Shown here: piece by piece, positions 35,105 to 44,440 of the stretch | How the letters are laid out: every line of letters starts with the position of its first letter | Position numbering within the stretch: the first letter of the stretch is position 1 | Position numbers and translations under genes: made by a program | Assembly (NCBI RefSeq): GCF_020171845.1 | Contig: NZ_JAIVAM010000005.1 | Location: 1 to 64,000 of the forward strand | Length of the DNA: 64,000 nt | Origin: Cytobacillus kochii | Lineage (GTDB): Bacteria > Bacillota > Bacilli > Bacillales > Cytobacillaceae | Direction: 5' to 3' | Notes under the pieces: generated by a model | What the model was told of the DNA's origin: nothing | Databases searched by the model: none | The model's input: only the letters and a program-made list of their open reading frames with translations

Positions 35105-36234
35105 TATTCTAACCATAGCCCTTTAATAGTTTTAACGACTCTTTCCAAATCCACATCCGTCACCTTCGTATCAGACGGCAAACATATACCATTCTCAAAC
35201 AAATTCTCCGATACACCATCACCAACAAAATCAAATTTCTCAAAGAAAGGCTGCATATGCATGGGTTTCCATACTGGTCTTGACTCGATGTTTTCTGCTT
35301 CCAATGCTTCAAAAATATCAATCGGTCTTACTTTACCAGTCAACGTCATCGAACTTAACCAGTAATTTGGTTCATCCCATTCATTACTAGGCATAAATTC
35401 AACACCTTCAAGCCCACCAAGCTCTCTTTTATAAAACTCAAAAATGTAGTTCTTTTTGGCAACTCTTTGATTTAACACTTTAAGCTGCCCTCTACCAAGC
35501 CCAGCAACCACATTACTCATTCGATAATTAAACCCTAATTCGCTATGCTGATAATGTCTTGCTTGATCCCTTGATTGAGTAGCCCAAAATCTCGCCTTTG
35601 CAATTCGCTCTTCATTATCAGAAACAAGCATCCCACCACCTGAAGTCGTGATAATCTTGTTCCCATTAAAAGAAAAGATGCCATAATCACCAAAAGTCCC
35701 TGTATGCTTCCCTTTATAGTAAGTACCTAAAGACTCCGCAGCATCTTCTATAACCGCTACATTATGTTTCTTACAAATCTCCATAATCTTATCCATATCT
35801 GCGGACAAACCATATAAATGAACAACAATTACTGCCTTCACTTCTGGATACTTTTCAAATGCTTCTTCCAAAGTTTTCGGACTCATATTCCATGTTTCGT
35901 AATCACTATCGATAAAAACAGGAATTGCATTTTGATAAATGATTGGATTTGCAGTAGCTGAAAAGGTAAGTGTTGGACAGAAAACAATATCACCTTCCCC
36001 AACTCCTGCTGCTTTAAGAGCTAAGTGAATAGCAGCTGTTCCTGAAGACAGTGCTGCAGCAGCTTTAGAACCAACCTTCTCAGCAAGTTCTCTTTCAAAT
36101 CCATTTACGTTTTCACCAAGGGGTGCAATCCAGTTTGTATCAAAAGCTTCCTTTATGTATTGCATTTCATAACCTTCATCACTCATATGTGGTGAAGAGA
36201 GGAATATTCTTTCTTTCACTTTTGTCGATTCCAT
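35104..36234 (-). CDS. DegT/DnrJ-type sugar aminotransferase (PglE/EpsN-like)
   Basis: The 376-residue PLP enzyme has AALSSGTAAIHLALKAAGVG near residue 57, VIEDAAESLGTYYKGKHTG in the middle and the PLP lysine in FSFNGNKIITTSGGGML at about 191. PglE aminates the 4-keto sugar made by PglF. Here the dehydratase (37623), this aminotransferase, the acetyltransferase and the phosphotransferase make a complete set for a lipid-linked bacillosamine-like sugar. It is the first gene after a 480-base gap. Confidence 0.9.
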   Translation of the reverse strand: MESTKVKERIFLSSPHMSDEGYEMQYIKEAFDTNWIAPLGENVNGFERELAEKVGSKAAAALSSGTAAIHLALKAAGVGEGDIVFCPTLTFSATANPIIYQNAIPVFIDSDYETWNMSPKTLEEAFEKYPEVKAVIVVHLYGLSADMDKIMEICKKHNVAVIEDAAESLGTYYKGKHTGTFGDYGIFSFNGNKIITTSGGGMLVSDNEERIAKARFWATQSRDQARHYQHSELGFNYRMSNVVAGLGRGQLKVLNQRVAKKNYIFEFYKRELGGLEGVEFMPSNEWDEPNYWLSSMTLTGKVRPIDIFEALEAENIESRPVWKPMHMQPFFEKFDFVGDGVSENLFENGICLPSDTKVTDVDLERVVKTIKGLWLE

Positions 36235-36240
36235 CTTCTA

Positions 36241-36721
36241 GACTTCCTTCCCTTGTTAAGTTAAATATTAGTAGATTAGTACTTAATTAAAATTAGTTAT
36301 TTTTCCATTCCAATCAACTACTAACCCACTAAACGTTATCTATGTCGAAGGCTACCTTGGAAAATCTATTCAATCAATCTCTATTTCTCACAAAAATGAT
36401 TGATAAAATTATTGCAAAGACCTGACTTTGAGATTCTTATCATCTTTAAACCCAAAGAAAAAGCAGTTACAGCGAAATAGCCATAAACGCTTTTACCTTG
36501 AAATTACTAATAACTAGTAACTTTTCTTAACATATGCAGTTACTTTATATAGAATAAACAGGCATCCAACCCCACCTCACACCACACTACCGACAACCAA
36601 GTGTCTAAGGTCTATCCAAGACCCACAGCATAACCGAGTGCCTTCATTGATAAAGGTTAGAAGACATCACCTTTTTCGTTTCTTTGATCGTTTTTTATTA
36701 AAAAAATCCGAGAATCTACTA
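36241..36721 (-). other. Gap inside the polysaccharide locus
   Basis: No gene is visible on either strand; all frames have many stops. The gap probably carries a promoter for the repeat-unit genes, but I could not identify -35/-10 boxes or a terminator with confidence. Confidence 0.45.
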
Positions 36722-37606
36722 TTATATAGTGCTGTTTTTGTGTTCGTTTATTTTTTCGTCTAGGAAGGTTAGTAGTTCGGGTTGTAGTGCTTTGTTTTTG
36801 AGTGCCATTTCGATGGTTGTTTTGATGAATCCGAGTTTTTCGCCGACGTCATGGCGCCTGCCTTCGAAGTCGTAGGCGAAGACGCGTTGGATTTGATTTA
36901 ATTCCTGGATGGCGTCGGTTAGTTGGATTTCACCGCCTGCTCCTCGTTGTTGTTTTTCAAGGAACAGGAAGATTTCTGGCGTGAGCACATATCTTCCCAT
37001 GATGGCTAGATTAGAAGGAGCCGTTCCTTCTGCTGGTTTTTCAACAAAATGATTGACTTGGTAGCGACGATTGCTTTGTATCGCTGGGTCAATAATGCCA
37101 TAACGATGCGTTTCTTCCATTGGGACAGTTTGCACACCGATGATGGAGGAAAGGGTTTGATCGTATTCATTGATGAGCTGTTTCAGACATGGTGTTTCCG
37201 CTTCAACAATATCGTCACCAAGAAGGACGGCGAATGGTTCGTCGCCGATGAATTTGCGGGCACACCAAACAGCATGTCCTAGCCCTTTCGGTTCTTTTTG
37301 GCGAATATAGTGAATATCGACTTTCGAAGGCTCTTTCACTTTTTCGAGCAAGTCGAATTTTTGTTTCTGTAACAAGTTTTCTTCTAGTTCATAGGAATGG
37401 TCGAAGTGATCCTCGATCGCTCTTTTGCCTTTTCCAGTGACGATAATAATGTCTTCAATACCTGATGCCACTGCTTCTTCGACGATGTATTGTATCGTTG
37501 GTTTATCGACGATCGGCAACATCTCTTTTGGCATAGCTTTTGTGACAGGTAGAAATCTTGTTCCTAAGCCTGCTGCAGGGATAATTGCTTTTTTTACTTT
37601 TTTCAT
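36722..37606 (-). CDS. galU: UTP--glucose-1-phosphate uridylyltransferase
   Basis: The 294-residue nucleotidyltransferase starts [20 protein letters not shown] followed by [15 protein letters not shown], the UTP-binding signature of GalU/GtaB. Further landmarks are [10 protein letters not shown] and FVEKPAEG. It makes UDP-glucose from UTP and glucose-1-phosphate for glycans and teichoic acid. ATG 37606 has GGAG eight bases upstream. It follows the dehydratase gene by 16 bases. Length is normal for the family. Confidence 0.95.
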   Translation of the reverse strand: MKKVKKAIIPAAGLGTRFLPVTKAMPKEMLPIVDKPTIQYIVEEAVASGIEDIIIVTGKGKRAIEDHFDHSYELEENLLQKQKFDLLEKVKEPSKVDIHYIRQKEPKGLGHAVWCARKFIGDEPFAVLLGDDIVEAETPCLKQLINEYDQTLSSIIGVQTVPMEETHRYGIIDPAIQSNRRYQVNHFVEKPAEGTAPSNLAIMGRYVLTPEIFLFLEKQQRGAGGEIQLTDAIQELNQIQRVFAYDFEGRRHDVGEKLGFIKTTIEMALKNKALQPELLTFLDEKINEHKNSTI

Positions 37607-37622
37607 TTCTACCACTCCTCAT

Positions 37623-39443
37623 TTATTCGACTAGAGATAACATTTTATTCTTCCTACGATTAGCTAGATTCACGACAAACTCGCTGATTTCTTGCTGGTT
37701 CATTTTTGTAAATTCACTGATTAAATATTGAATTTCGTTCTCTTGTTCTAAGATGGCTTTGCCAATGAAAATTTTTGGGAAAACGGCCTCATCATGCACT
37801 TCTTTCTCGCCTAGTAGTTCCTCATACATTTTTTCACCAGGGCGTATGCCTGTATAACTGATTCCTATATCCTCAATATTATATCCGGATAGTTGGATTA
37901 AATTTTTGGCAAGGTCTACAATTTTTACCGGTTGCCCCATATCAAGAACGAAGATTTCTCCGCCTTTTGCCAAAGAACCTGCTTGTAAAACCAATCTCGA
38001 TGCTTCGGGTATGGTCATGAAATATCGGGTCATTTCTGGGTGTGTCACCGTTACTGGACCACCTTGTTGAATCTGTTTCTTAAATAAAGGAATCACACTT
38101 CCTCGGCTACCAAGGACATTACCGAATCGTACGGCAACAAATTTCGTTTGGCTCTGTTGATCAAGCTGTTGCACGATCATCTCAGCGATTCGTTTTGTCG
38201 ACCCCATGACATTCGTTGGATTTACCGCTTTGTCTGATGAAATCATGACGAAGGTGCCAACTGAAAACGTATCGGCGGCCTCAGCCACATTTCGAGTTCC
38301 TAGAATGTTGTTTTTTACTGCCTCTTTTGGGTTGAATTCCATTAGTGGCACATGTTTATGTGCAGCTGCATGATAGATGACGTCAGGCTGATGGATTTCC
38401 ATGATTTCAAAGATGCGATCGCGGTCTTGAATATCAGCAATGATCGGTACGATTTCAATTGTTTGTTCATACATTTTTCTTAGCTCGATATCAATCTGGT
38501 AAATCGAGTTTTCCCCGTGACCGAGGAGAAGAATTTTACTTGGTGAAAATTTACATATTTGCCTTGATACTTCAGAGCCAATGGAACCACCTGCACCCGT
38601 AACGAGCACGACTTTATTGGTTATTTTTTTTGAAATACTCTCCATATCTAATTGAACTGGATCTCTGCCAAGTAAATCCTCCACTTGTACATCACGGAAT
38701 TGATTAACAGATAGATTACCGACCATAATGTCTTCAATTCTTGGCATGATAACGGTCTTGGCACTCGTTTGTGCACACGCATCAAAGATTATTTGCATTT
38801 CTTCTTTTTTTAAAGAAGGGATTGCGATTATAATCTTATCAATCAGCAAGGTATCTACCTTTTCGATAATTTGATGGGACTGACCAACGACAGGCACATT
38901 ATGTATTTGCAGCTTATATTTCGTTCGATTGTCATCGATAAAGGCAACCGGCAATATTCCGGTTTCTGGGTGATTCTTTAACTGTTTAACAAGCATTGTA
39001 CCAGCAGCACCTGCGCCAATAATTAGTGCTCGTTCCATTTGGTTTTGTGGCTTAATGTATCGATCACGATAAATACGCCAAGAAAATCTTGATCCACCAA
39101 TCAGGAGGACATGTAACATCCAAGTCATAATCATGGCACGATAGCCCACATGACCTACTAGCAGTTGTTGAAGAATAATCGTAACGACGATGGAGAAAGT
39201 TACTGCTCTGACAATAGCAAGTAGCTCTCCGATACTAGCGTACTCCCAAGCTTTATCATATAACTTATAAATAAAAGCAAATACGTGATGACTCACGAGT
39301 AGGCTAATAGACGTTACGAGTAATAATTTAGAACTTAATAACTGCAAACTAGGATGCAAAGTAAAATAACTTATATATATAGCTGATAGCACAATGATAG
39401 AATCAAGTGCCACCCAAAAAGTCATCCTTTTTTGATAAGTCAT
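37623..39443 (-). CDS. UDP-GlcNAc 4,6-dehydratase, membrane type (PglF/EpsC/CapD-like)
   Basis: The 606-residue protein has four N-terminal helices (residues 8-115). A first nucleotide fold follows at about 138 (ALIIGAGAAGTMLVKQL) and an extended SDR domain at about 282 (VVLVTGAGGSIGSEVSRQI). The active site region is MISSDKAVNPTNVMGSTKR, with Met-Lys in place of Tyr-Lys as in PglF. It removes water from UDP-GlcNAc to give the 4-keto-6-deoxy sugar for the aminotransferase at 35104. Such proteins are also targets of the tyrosine kinase encoded upstream. Confidence 0.93.
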   Translation of the reverse strand: MTYQKRMTFWVALDSIIVLSAIYISYFTLHPSLQLLSSKLLLVTSISLLVSHHVFAFIYKLYDKAWEYASIGELLAIVRAVTFSIVVTIILQQLLVGHVGYRAMIMTWMLHVLLIGGSRFSWRIYRDRYIKPQNQMERALIIGAGAAGTMLVKQLKNHPETGILPVAFIDDNRTKYKLQIHNVPVVGQSHQIIEKVDTLLIDKIIIAIPSLKKEEMQIIFDACAQTSAKTVIMPRIEDIMVGNLSVNQFRDVQVEDLLGRDPVQLDMESISKKITNKVVLVTGAGGSIGSEVSRQICKFSPSKILLLGHGENSIYQIDIELRKMYEQTIEIVPIIADIQDRDRIFEIMEIHQPDVIYHAAAHKHVPLMEFNPKEAVKNNILGTRNVAEAADTFSVGTFVMISSDKAVNPTNVMGSTKRIAEMIVQQLDQQSQTKFVAVRFGNVLGSRGSVIPLFKKQIQQGGPVTVTHPEMTRYFMTIPEASRLVLQAGSLAKGGEIFVLDMGQPVKIVDLAKNLIQLSGYNIEDIGISYTGIRPGEKMYEELLGEKEVHDEAVFPKIFIGKAILEQENEIQYLISEFTKMNQQEISEFVVNLANRRKNKMLSLVE

Positions 39444-39638
39444 TAGCCATCTCCCTCTTACCTAAATGATTTCTTCTTTAGGATCGGGCCTACTTATTAT
39501 GTAAATCATTTATCTGTGAACACCGTTCTTAAAAAGGTAAAAGTTTTAGTATTATATACCTATATAAAAACCAAACAGCTTCACCGATAATAGACATAGC
39601 AAAACACAATAAGAAGATAGGTCCGTCCTATTTTCAAT

Positions 39639-40400
39639 CTAAAACAACCCAAATACCCTCTTACGCTTGATTTTTCCGGGCATTTCCTTCATAACGTTTT
39701 CCCCGTTAAGGAGTAGCTCGGCATTTTCTGTGAAGAGGTAGACGATTTCTGTTCCGTAAAGCTTGTCGAGGGCGTCGATTGCTTTGTTGAAATGGAAAGG
39801 TCTGGTTGTTATATTGTGTGCATCAGAAGCGATGAAATGGGTGAGATTCGCTTCGATGATTTGCTGTGTAAACTTTTTTACATTTTTGCCAAAGTGGCCG
39901 ACGAGACTTCCGGCGGTCACTTGGGTGAGTGCGCCCTTTTTAACAAGGCGATATAATAGTTCCGGTTGTTCAATCAGCTGCTGGTTTCGTTCTGGGTGGA
40001 CGATAATGGGTATAAGCCCTTCTAGCTGCATGTCATAAAACAATCTTTCTGTGTATTTCGGTACATGATTTGAAGGAAATTCAATAAACATATAGTTGGT
40101 GTCTGCTAATGTTTGAATTTTCCCTTCTTGCCATTCCTGCAATACTTCCCCAAATATCCGCACTTCTTGTCCTGGATGGATAGACAGCGGGAAATCTTCT
40201 GCTTGCAATCTTTCGTTTAGACGATATGCCTCTCTAACAATCTTTTGTTTGTCATTTCTATACTTCTCTTGATAGTGAGGTGTGGCAATGATTGCAGTGA
40301 TTCCTTCATTTATTGCCTGCTTTGCCATGTTGTATGATTCTTCGAATGTTTGTGCGCCATCATCTAAATGGGGTAGGATGTGGCAATGGATATCAATCAT
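39639..40400 (-). CDS. PHP-type tyrosine-protein phosphatase (CpsB/YwqE-like)
   Basis: The 253-residue protein opens MIDIHCHILPHLDDGAQTFE with the metal-binding HxH and D of the PHP fold. TPHYQEKYRN, VHPERNQ and SDAHN supply further metal ligands. CpsB removes phosphate from the tyrosine cluster of its partner kinase CpsD and so tunes polymer length and amount. It lies between the kinase gene and the dehydratase gene. AAGGAGG precedes ATG 40400. Confidence 0.93.
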   Translation of the reverse strand: MIDIHCHILPHLDDGAQTFEESYNMAKQAINEGITAIIATPHYQEKYRNDKQKIVREAYRLNERLQAEDFPLSIHPGQEVRIFGEVLQEWQEGKIQTLADTNYMFIEFPSNHVPKYTERLFYDMQLEGLIPIIVHPERNQQLIEQPELLYRLVKKGALTQVTAGSLVGHFGKNVKKFTQQIIEANLTHFIASDAHNITTRPFHFNKAIDALDKLYGTEIVYLFTENAELLLNGENVMKEMPGKIKRKRVFGLF

Positions 40401-40498
40401 TACTTTCCTCCTTTTAATAATTTAAATATTATAAATTGACTGATTATTAAAAATGACAAAATGATAGTTTCTATAGTCGCGTAAAAAGGGTGTGGTTT

Positions 40499-41191
40499 TT
40501 ACGACCCATAGTAATAGTAAGTTGTTTTTTTCATATTCATCTTATTTAGAACAACCCCGAGGATTTTCCCCTTTGCAGCCTGCAATAGTTCCTTCGCTTT
40601 TAATAGTTGTTCTCTCTCAGTCTTTTTACTCTGGGCAACGAGCACAGTGCCATCACATTTATTCGAAAGAATTTGCGCATCCGTTACAGCTAATAATGGT
40701 GGTGTATCAAATATCACGATGTCGAATAGCGTTGTCGCTTCTGCAATCACGCGATCCATCGCCCGTGAGCCAAGCATCTCCGATGGGTTCGGTGGAATGG
40801 GCCCGCTTGTTAGAATAAAGAGATTCTCTACTTCTGATTCTTGAACAGCATCTGTAAGTACCGCCTGTTGAGAGATAACATTAGCTAAACCTCTCGTATT
40901 CAGGACATTAAAGGTGTATTGCACAGTTGGTTTTCTTAAATCCGCATCAATAAGAAGTACTCTTTTACCTTGCTGAGCAAAAACAACAGCAAGATTAGCA
41001 GTAGTTGTCGATTTTCCTTCCCCCGGTCCTGCTGAGGTGATCATCATTGTACGAACATCTTCGTCGAGCGAGGAGAATTCAATATTTGTTCGAATCGTAC
41101 GGTATTGCTCTGATATCGGTGACTTTGGTTGATGTCTCGTAATGATATTTCGTTTCAGCTGATTATTAAGCTTGTTCCGTTTTAGAGCCAA
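40499..41191 (-). CDS. Tyrosine-protein kinase (CpsD/YwqD/EpsB-like BY-kinase)
   Basis: The 230-residue cytoplasmic BY-kinase has Walker A TSAGPGEGKSTT, Walker A' VLLIDADLRKP and Walker B DIVIFDTPP. The autophosphorylated tyrosine cluster TTYYYYGS is at the extreme C-terminus. TTG 41191 is chosen because GAGGAGG lies just upstream. The gene overlaps the Wzz-like activator gene by 26 bases. Together these control export and chain length of the polysaccharide. Confidence 0.93.
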   Translation of the reverse strand: MALKRNKLNNQLKRNIITRHQPKSPISEQYRTIRTNIEFSSLDEDVRTMMITSAGPGEGKSTTTANLAVVFAQQGKRVLLIDADLRKPTVQYTFNVLNTRGLANVISQQAVLTDAVQESEVENLFILTSGPIPPNPSEMLGSRAMDRVIAEATTLFDIVIFDTPPLLAVTDAQILSNKCDGTVLVAQSKKTEREQLLKAKELLQAAKGKILGVVLNKMNMKKTTYYYYGS

Positions 41192-41918
41192 CGTTACTCC
41201 TCCTCGTCTTTGGATTTTTTTGATTGTCTTTACCTTTTTCATTTCCTTCTTCAATGTTCGCCACTAATCCAAGGACCGGTAAACCCACGGCTTTTTCAAT
41301 ATCTTCTTCATTTTTTACTGTGTTATCCATATATTCAAGTAAAAACGCTAGACCAACACCAGCCATTAACCCTACTACAAATGCAATGGCAATATTCAAT
41401 AGCGGGTTGGGTTTGATTGGTGATTGATTCTCCGTTATCTCTGCACTGGCTAAAATGGAAACATTATCTATATTCATAATGTCTGGTATCTCACTTCTGA
41501 ACACTTCAGCTGTTTTATTTGCAATGAGCGCCGCTTGTTCAGCACTTTCATCCTCCACTGTGATCTTTACAACTTGAGAGTTTTGTTCACTTTGGACGGA
41601 TATTTTTTCATTTAATGCACTTGTTGAAACACTTAAATTGAGCTCTTCCTTAACGATATCTAGTATCGCCGGGCTCTTGATGATGACGTTATATGTATTA
41701 ATTAATTGTAAATTACCATCTAAATCATTTTTTGTTATTTCTTGATTATCTTTTGCTTGGTTCACTAAAATTTGTGTAGACGATTGATAGACAGGAGTTA
41801 ATACAAAGTAACTGACCACCCCACTAATAAGGGCCGCTGCAATAGTAATTGACAGGATTAAGACGATTCTCTTTTTTAATGTATCATACAGTTCTTTTAG
41901 ACTAATAGTTTCTTCCAT
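41166..41918 (-). CDS. Wzz-like chain-length/kinase activator protein (CpsC/YwqC/EpsA-like)
   Basis: The 250-residue protein has two membrane helices (about 16-40 and 175-197) enclosing an external domain with the Wzz motif VYQSSTQILVNQ near residue 47. The Pro-rich ENQSPIKPNPLLNIAIA precedes helix two. The cytoplasmic tail (LEYMDNTVKNEEDIE to the end) activates the partner kinase. It is the first gene of the polysaccharide operon. GGGAGGG precedes ATG 41918. Confidence 0.92.
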   Translation of the reverse strand: MEETISLKELYDTLKKRIVLILSITIAAALISGVVSYFVLTPVYQSSTQILVNQAKDNQEITKNDLDGNLQLINTYNVIIKSPAILDIVKEELNLSVSTSALNEKISVQSEQNSQVVKITVEDESAEQAALIANKTAEVFRSEIPDIMNIDNVSILASAEITENQSPIKPNPLLNIAIAFVVGLMAGVGLAFLLEYMDNTVKNEEDIEKAVGLPVLGLVANIEEGNEKGKDNQKNPKTRRSNVGSKTEQA

Positions 41919-42140
41919 TTGACCCTCCCAGTTAAGAACTAAGCAAAATTGATTATATCATATAAAATGCAACATTTGTTACATTATGTTATTTTTAAGG
42001 AAAAAATTTATATTTTTTTGGTACTATTGTCTATATACTCTATTATTAAACAATAAAAAATTAGGTTTTTAGGTGTATTATTTCGAAATTGTCATGTTTT
42101 GTTGATTTTTCTGACTAAATAGGTTGAAAGGAGTGATTAT

Positions 42141-42908
42141 ATGAAAATAATATCCATCATATTAACTGGAATACTCAGTCTAGTCTTTATCGTGGTGAGC
42201 CACGTTACTTGGGTGGAAAGAACAAGCGTCAATGGAAATACGAATGTAAGTACGGGAGAAAAAGAGAGACAAAACGAGGATAAAGCAAACCATTCAAACT
42301 ATTTAGCAATGGCTGCTAATTGGCCAGAAGATGCCATCCAATCTTATGCAAATACATTAGAAAACAACGTCCCATATATCGTTGTGCTCGTTGGTTCTAC
42401 TTCTACTACTGGCGAAGAAGACAGTTGGGCTGCGCAGTTATCAGCTTCATTACACGAACATTATCAAGACACAATGAAGGTAGAAACCGTTCATTTTGAT
42501 CGTTTTTCAGGTGACTTTAATATTGATGAAGTAGTCCGGTTATCACCTGATCTAGTATTAATTGAACCGTTCTTAATGAAAGATAATGATTGGTATGAGG
42601 ACGTGACTGCACCGCTAGAGAATATCGACAACTGGAGGGAAACACTTTCAGAAACGAATCCAGAAGTAACCGTGATGTTACAGCCTGCCAATCCATTTTA
42701 TTTACCGCAAAAATATATGCAGCAAGTGGATGCGTTAGAAACGTATGCTTCTGTACAAGGATTAACTTATATTAACCATTGGGAAGCTTGGCCAAATACT
42801 AATGATCCATTCATACGAGAGTACTTGGAGGAAGATTACTACCCGAATGAACAAGGTCATCATCTATGGGTAGAATATTTACGAGAATATTTTATAGCAG
42901 AAGAGTGA
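42141..42908 (+). CDS. Secreted SGNH/GDSL-type hydrolase
   Basis: The 255-residue protein has an N-terminal signal anchor (residues 3-23). An SGNH-like block I reads VLVGSTSTTGEEDSWAAQL at about 83-101, where the nucleophile Ser of G-D-S/S-x-T-x-G is present as GSTSTTG. The C-terminal block is YYPNEQGHHLWVEYL, with His but Asn-Glu in place of the usual Asp-x-x. Such enzymes remove or move acyl groups on glycans. It diverges from the polysaccharide operon, so action on that polymer is a fair inference. Confidence 0.8.
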   Translation: MKIISIILTGILSLVFIVVSHVTWVERTSVNGNTNVSTGEKERQNEDKANHSNYLAMAANWPEDAIQSYANTLENNVPYIVVLVGSTSTTGEEDSWAAQLSASLHEHYQDTMKVETVHFDRFSGDFNIDEVVRLSPDLVLIEPFLMKDNDWYEDVTAPLENIDNWRETLSETNPEVTVMLQPANPFYLPQKYMQQVDALETYASVQGLTYINHWEAWPNTNDPFIREYLEEDYYPNEQGHHLWVEYLREYFIAEE

Positions 42909-42963
42909 TTAAAACTGTATATACATCTCACGCTCAATGATTATAGCTTTACTAATATAATGC

Positions 42964-42992
42964 AAAAGGAGCCGAATGAAGGCTCCTTTTTT
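42964..42992. terminator. Bidirectional terminator
   Basis: AAAAGGAGCC-GAATGAA-GGCTCCTTTT, ten perfect pairs, between converging genes, followed by T on the plus strand and by T on the minus strand. Confidence 0.9.
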
Positions 42993-42997
42993 TACAC

Positions 42998-44440
42998 TTA
43001 TAACCCTGTCCAGTTCCAATAAGTAAAGTAAAACAAAATCATCAATATAAAATAAATCGGCATTAAGAACATATTTAACTTTAATAAAATATTGGCACGA
43101 TAACTCATCGTGTCATGCTCATAGTATACTAATAGTGCCTTCGAACTGACCGGGAAAGTTAAGCAATAGTTCATCCCTACTAAGCTTAAAAAGAGCATGG
43201 AGGATGGCTCTAAATTAAGTGTCATACTAAGCATTAATATACCTGGCACCATCACTACAGCCCTTGTCGTATGAGAGGTAATATAAATGTGACTGGTAAT
43301 AGCGATAAGGATGATAAGACTCACAAGACCCCATGCAGGGATAGGTGGAAAAGCACCAATTAGCTTGAATACTTCCTGCTCTATCCAGCTTACCGCACCA
43401 GTTTCCACTAAGTTCTTACCTAATGCTGTTGCAGCAGCGACAAATAAAATCAAATTCCACGAAACAGCCTGTAAGCCTTTTTTCCAGGTAATGACGCCAT
43501 ACTTAGGCAGCATAAAAACAAAGGCACCCACAATTGTGATTAAACCTATTTCATAGCCATGAAGTGCTTCTGTTAGCCACAACAAAATCAAGACAGTTAA
43601 AAGGATAAGTGTTTGCTTCTCCTTTTTGGAAACAGGCTTTACTTCAAATATATTGTTGACATCGCTCGCTTCAAAAGGGGCTGCAGTTAATTCCTTTGAA
43701 AAAAATAGTTTAAAAACAAAATAAGTGATGAAACTGATGATGAAGGCAAAAGGGAGGCCCCATATCAACCAATTTATATAAGAGATACTATCTCCTGTCG
43801 TCTTCTCTAATATTTCTATCCCGATTAAATGTGAACCTGCTCCTAATAATGTCGAAGAGGTCGTCATTAAAATGATGACTGGTACGAACAATGCGATGAT
43901 TTCTCTTTGTTGCTTATTCTTAACAAGATTCGCTATTTCTTTTACAATTGGCAACATTAGTACCGCTCTGCCTGAAGTGGATGGAATAAAGATAGCCAAT
44001 GGAAACAGGGAAAACATCAAATACAATAATAGTTGGTTTGTGTTTTTTGCTTTATGAATGATCACTCGCGTCATTCGAAGAGATAGACCAGAAGAACTAA
44101 ATGCTTCTCCAATAATAAAAGCGCCAATCATCAACCAAATGATTTCCGAAGAAAGAGATGAATAGAGCACATCTGTATTTGCCCCATTTAATAAAATGAG
44201 TAATAGTAATGCACCTAAAGCAACATAGGCGGCAGGAAGTTTTGTACATACCCATAAAGCTAGTGTAATAATGAAAACAATCATAGAAACCTTTGCATCA
44301 TAAGCTATATTGTCTGTGAAAACAATAAATGAACACACAAATGAGAGAAGAATGACGATGATTTGTGTTACATTTGGCAGCTTAGTTAAGTATGTTTTAG
44401 TAGATTGTTGCTTGGTTTCTAGTAAACGATTAGATTTCAT
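42998..44440 (-). CDS. SLC13/DASS-type anion symporter
   Basis: The 480-residue protein has about twelve helices. An early signature region is IIWLMIGAFIIGEAFSSSGL, then IPSTSGRAVLMLPIV at about residue 153 and a second repeat with ITSHIYITSHTTRAVVMVP at about 390. The S-T/S-x-T hairpins bind Na+ and carboxylate in this family (succinate, citrate, tartrate). The gene overlaps the glycerate kinase gene by four bases, so a glycerate-like acid is the likely cargo. Confidence 0.87.
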   Translation of the reverse strand: MKSNRLLETKQQSTKTYLTKLPNVTQIIVILLSFVCSFIVFTDNIAYDAKVSMIVFIITLALWVCTKLPAAYVALGALLLLILLNGANTDVLYSSLSSEIIWLMIGAFIIGEAFSSSGLSLRMTRVIIHKAKNTNQLLLYLMFSLFPLAIFIPSTSGRAVLMLPIVKEIANLVKNKQQREIIALFVPVIILMTTSSTLLGAGSHLIGIEILEKTTGDSISYINWLIWGLPFAFIISFITYFVFKLFFSKELTAAPFEASDVNNIFEVKPVSKKEKQTLILLTVLILLWLTEALHGYEIGLITIVGAFVFMLPKYGVITWKKGLQAVSWNLILFVAAATALGKNLVETGAVSWIEQEVFKLIGAFPPIPAWGLVSLIILIAITSHIYITSHTTRAVVMVPGILMLSMTLNLEPSSMLFLSLVGMNYCLTFPVSSKALLVYYEHDTMSYRANILLKLNMFLMPIYFILMILFYFTYWNWTGL

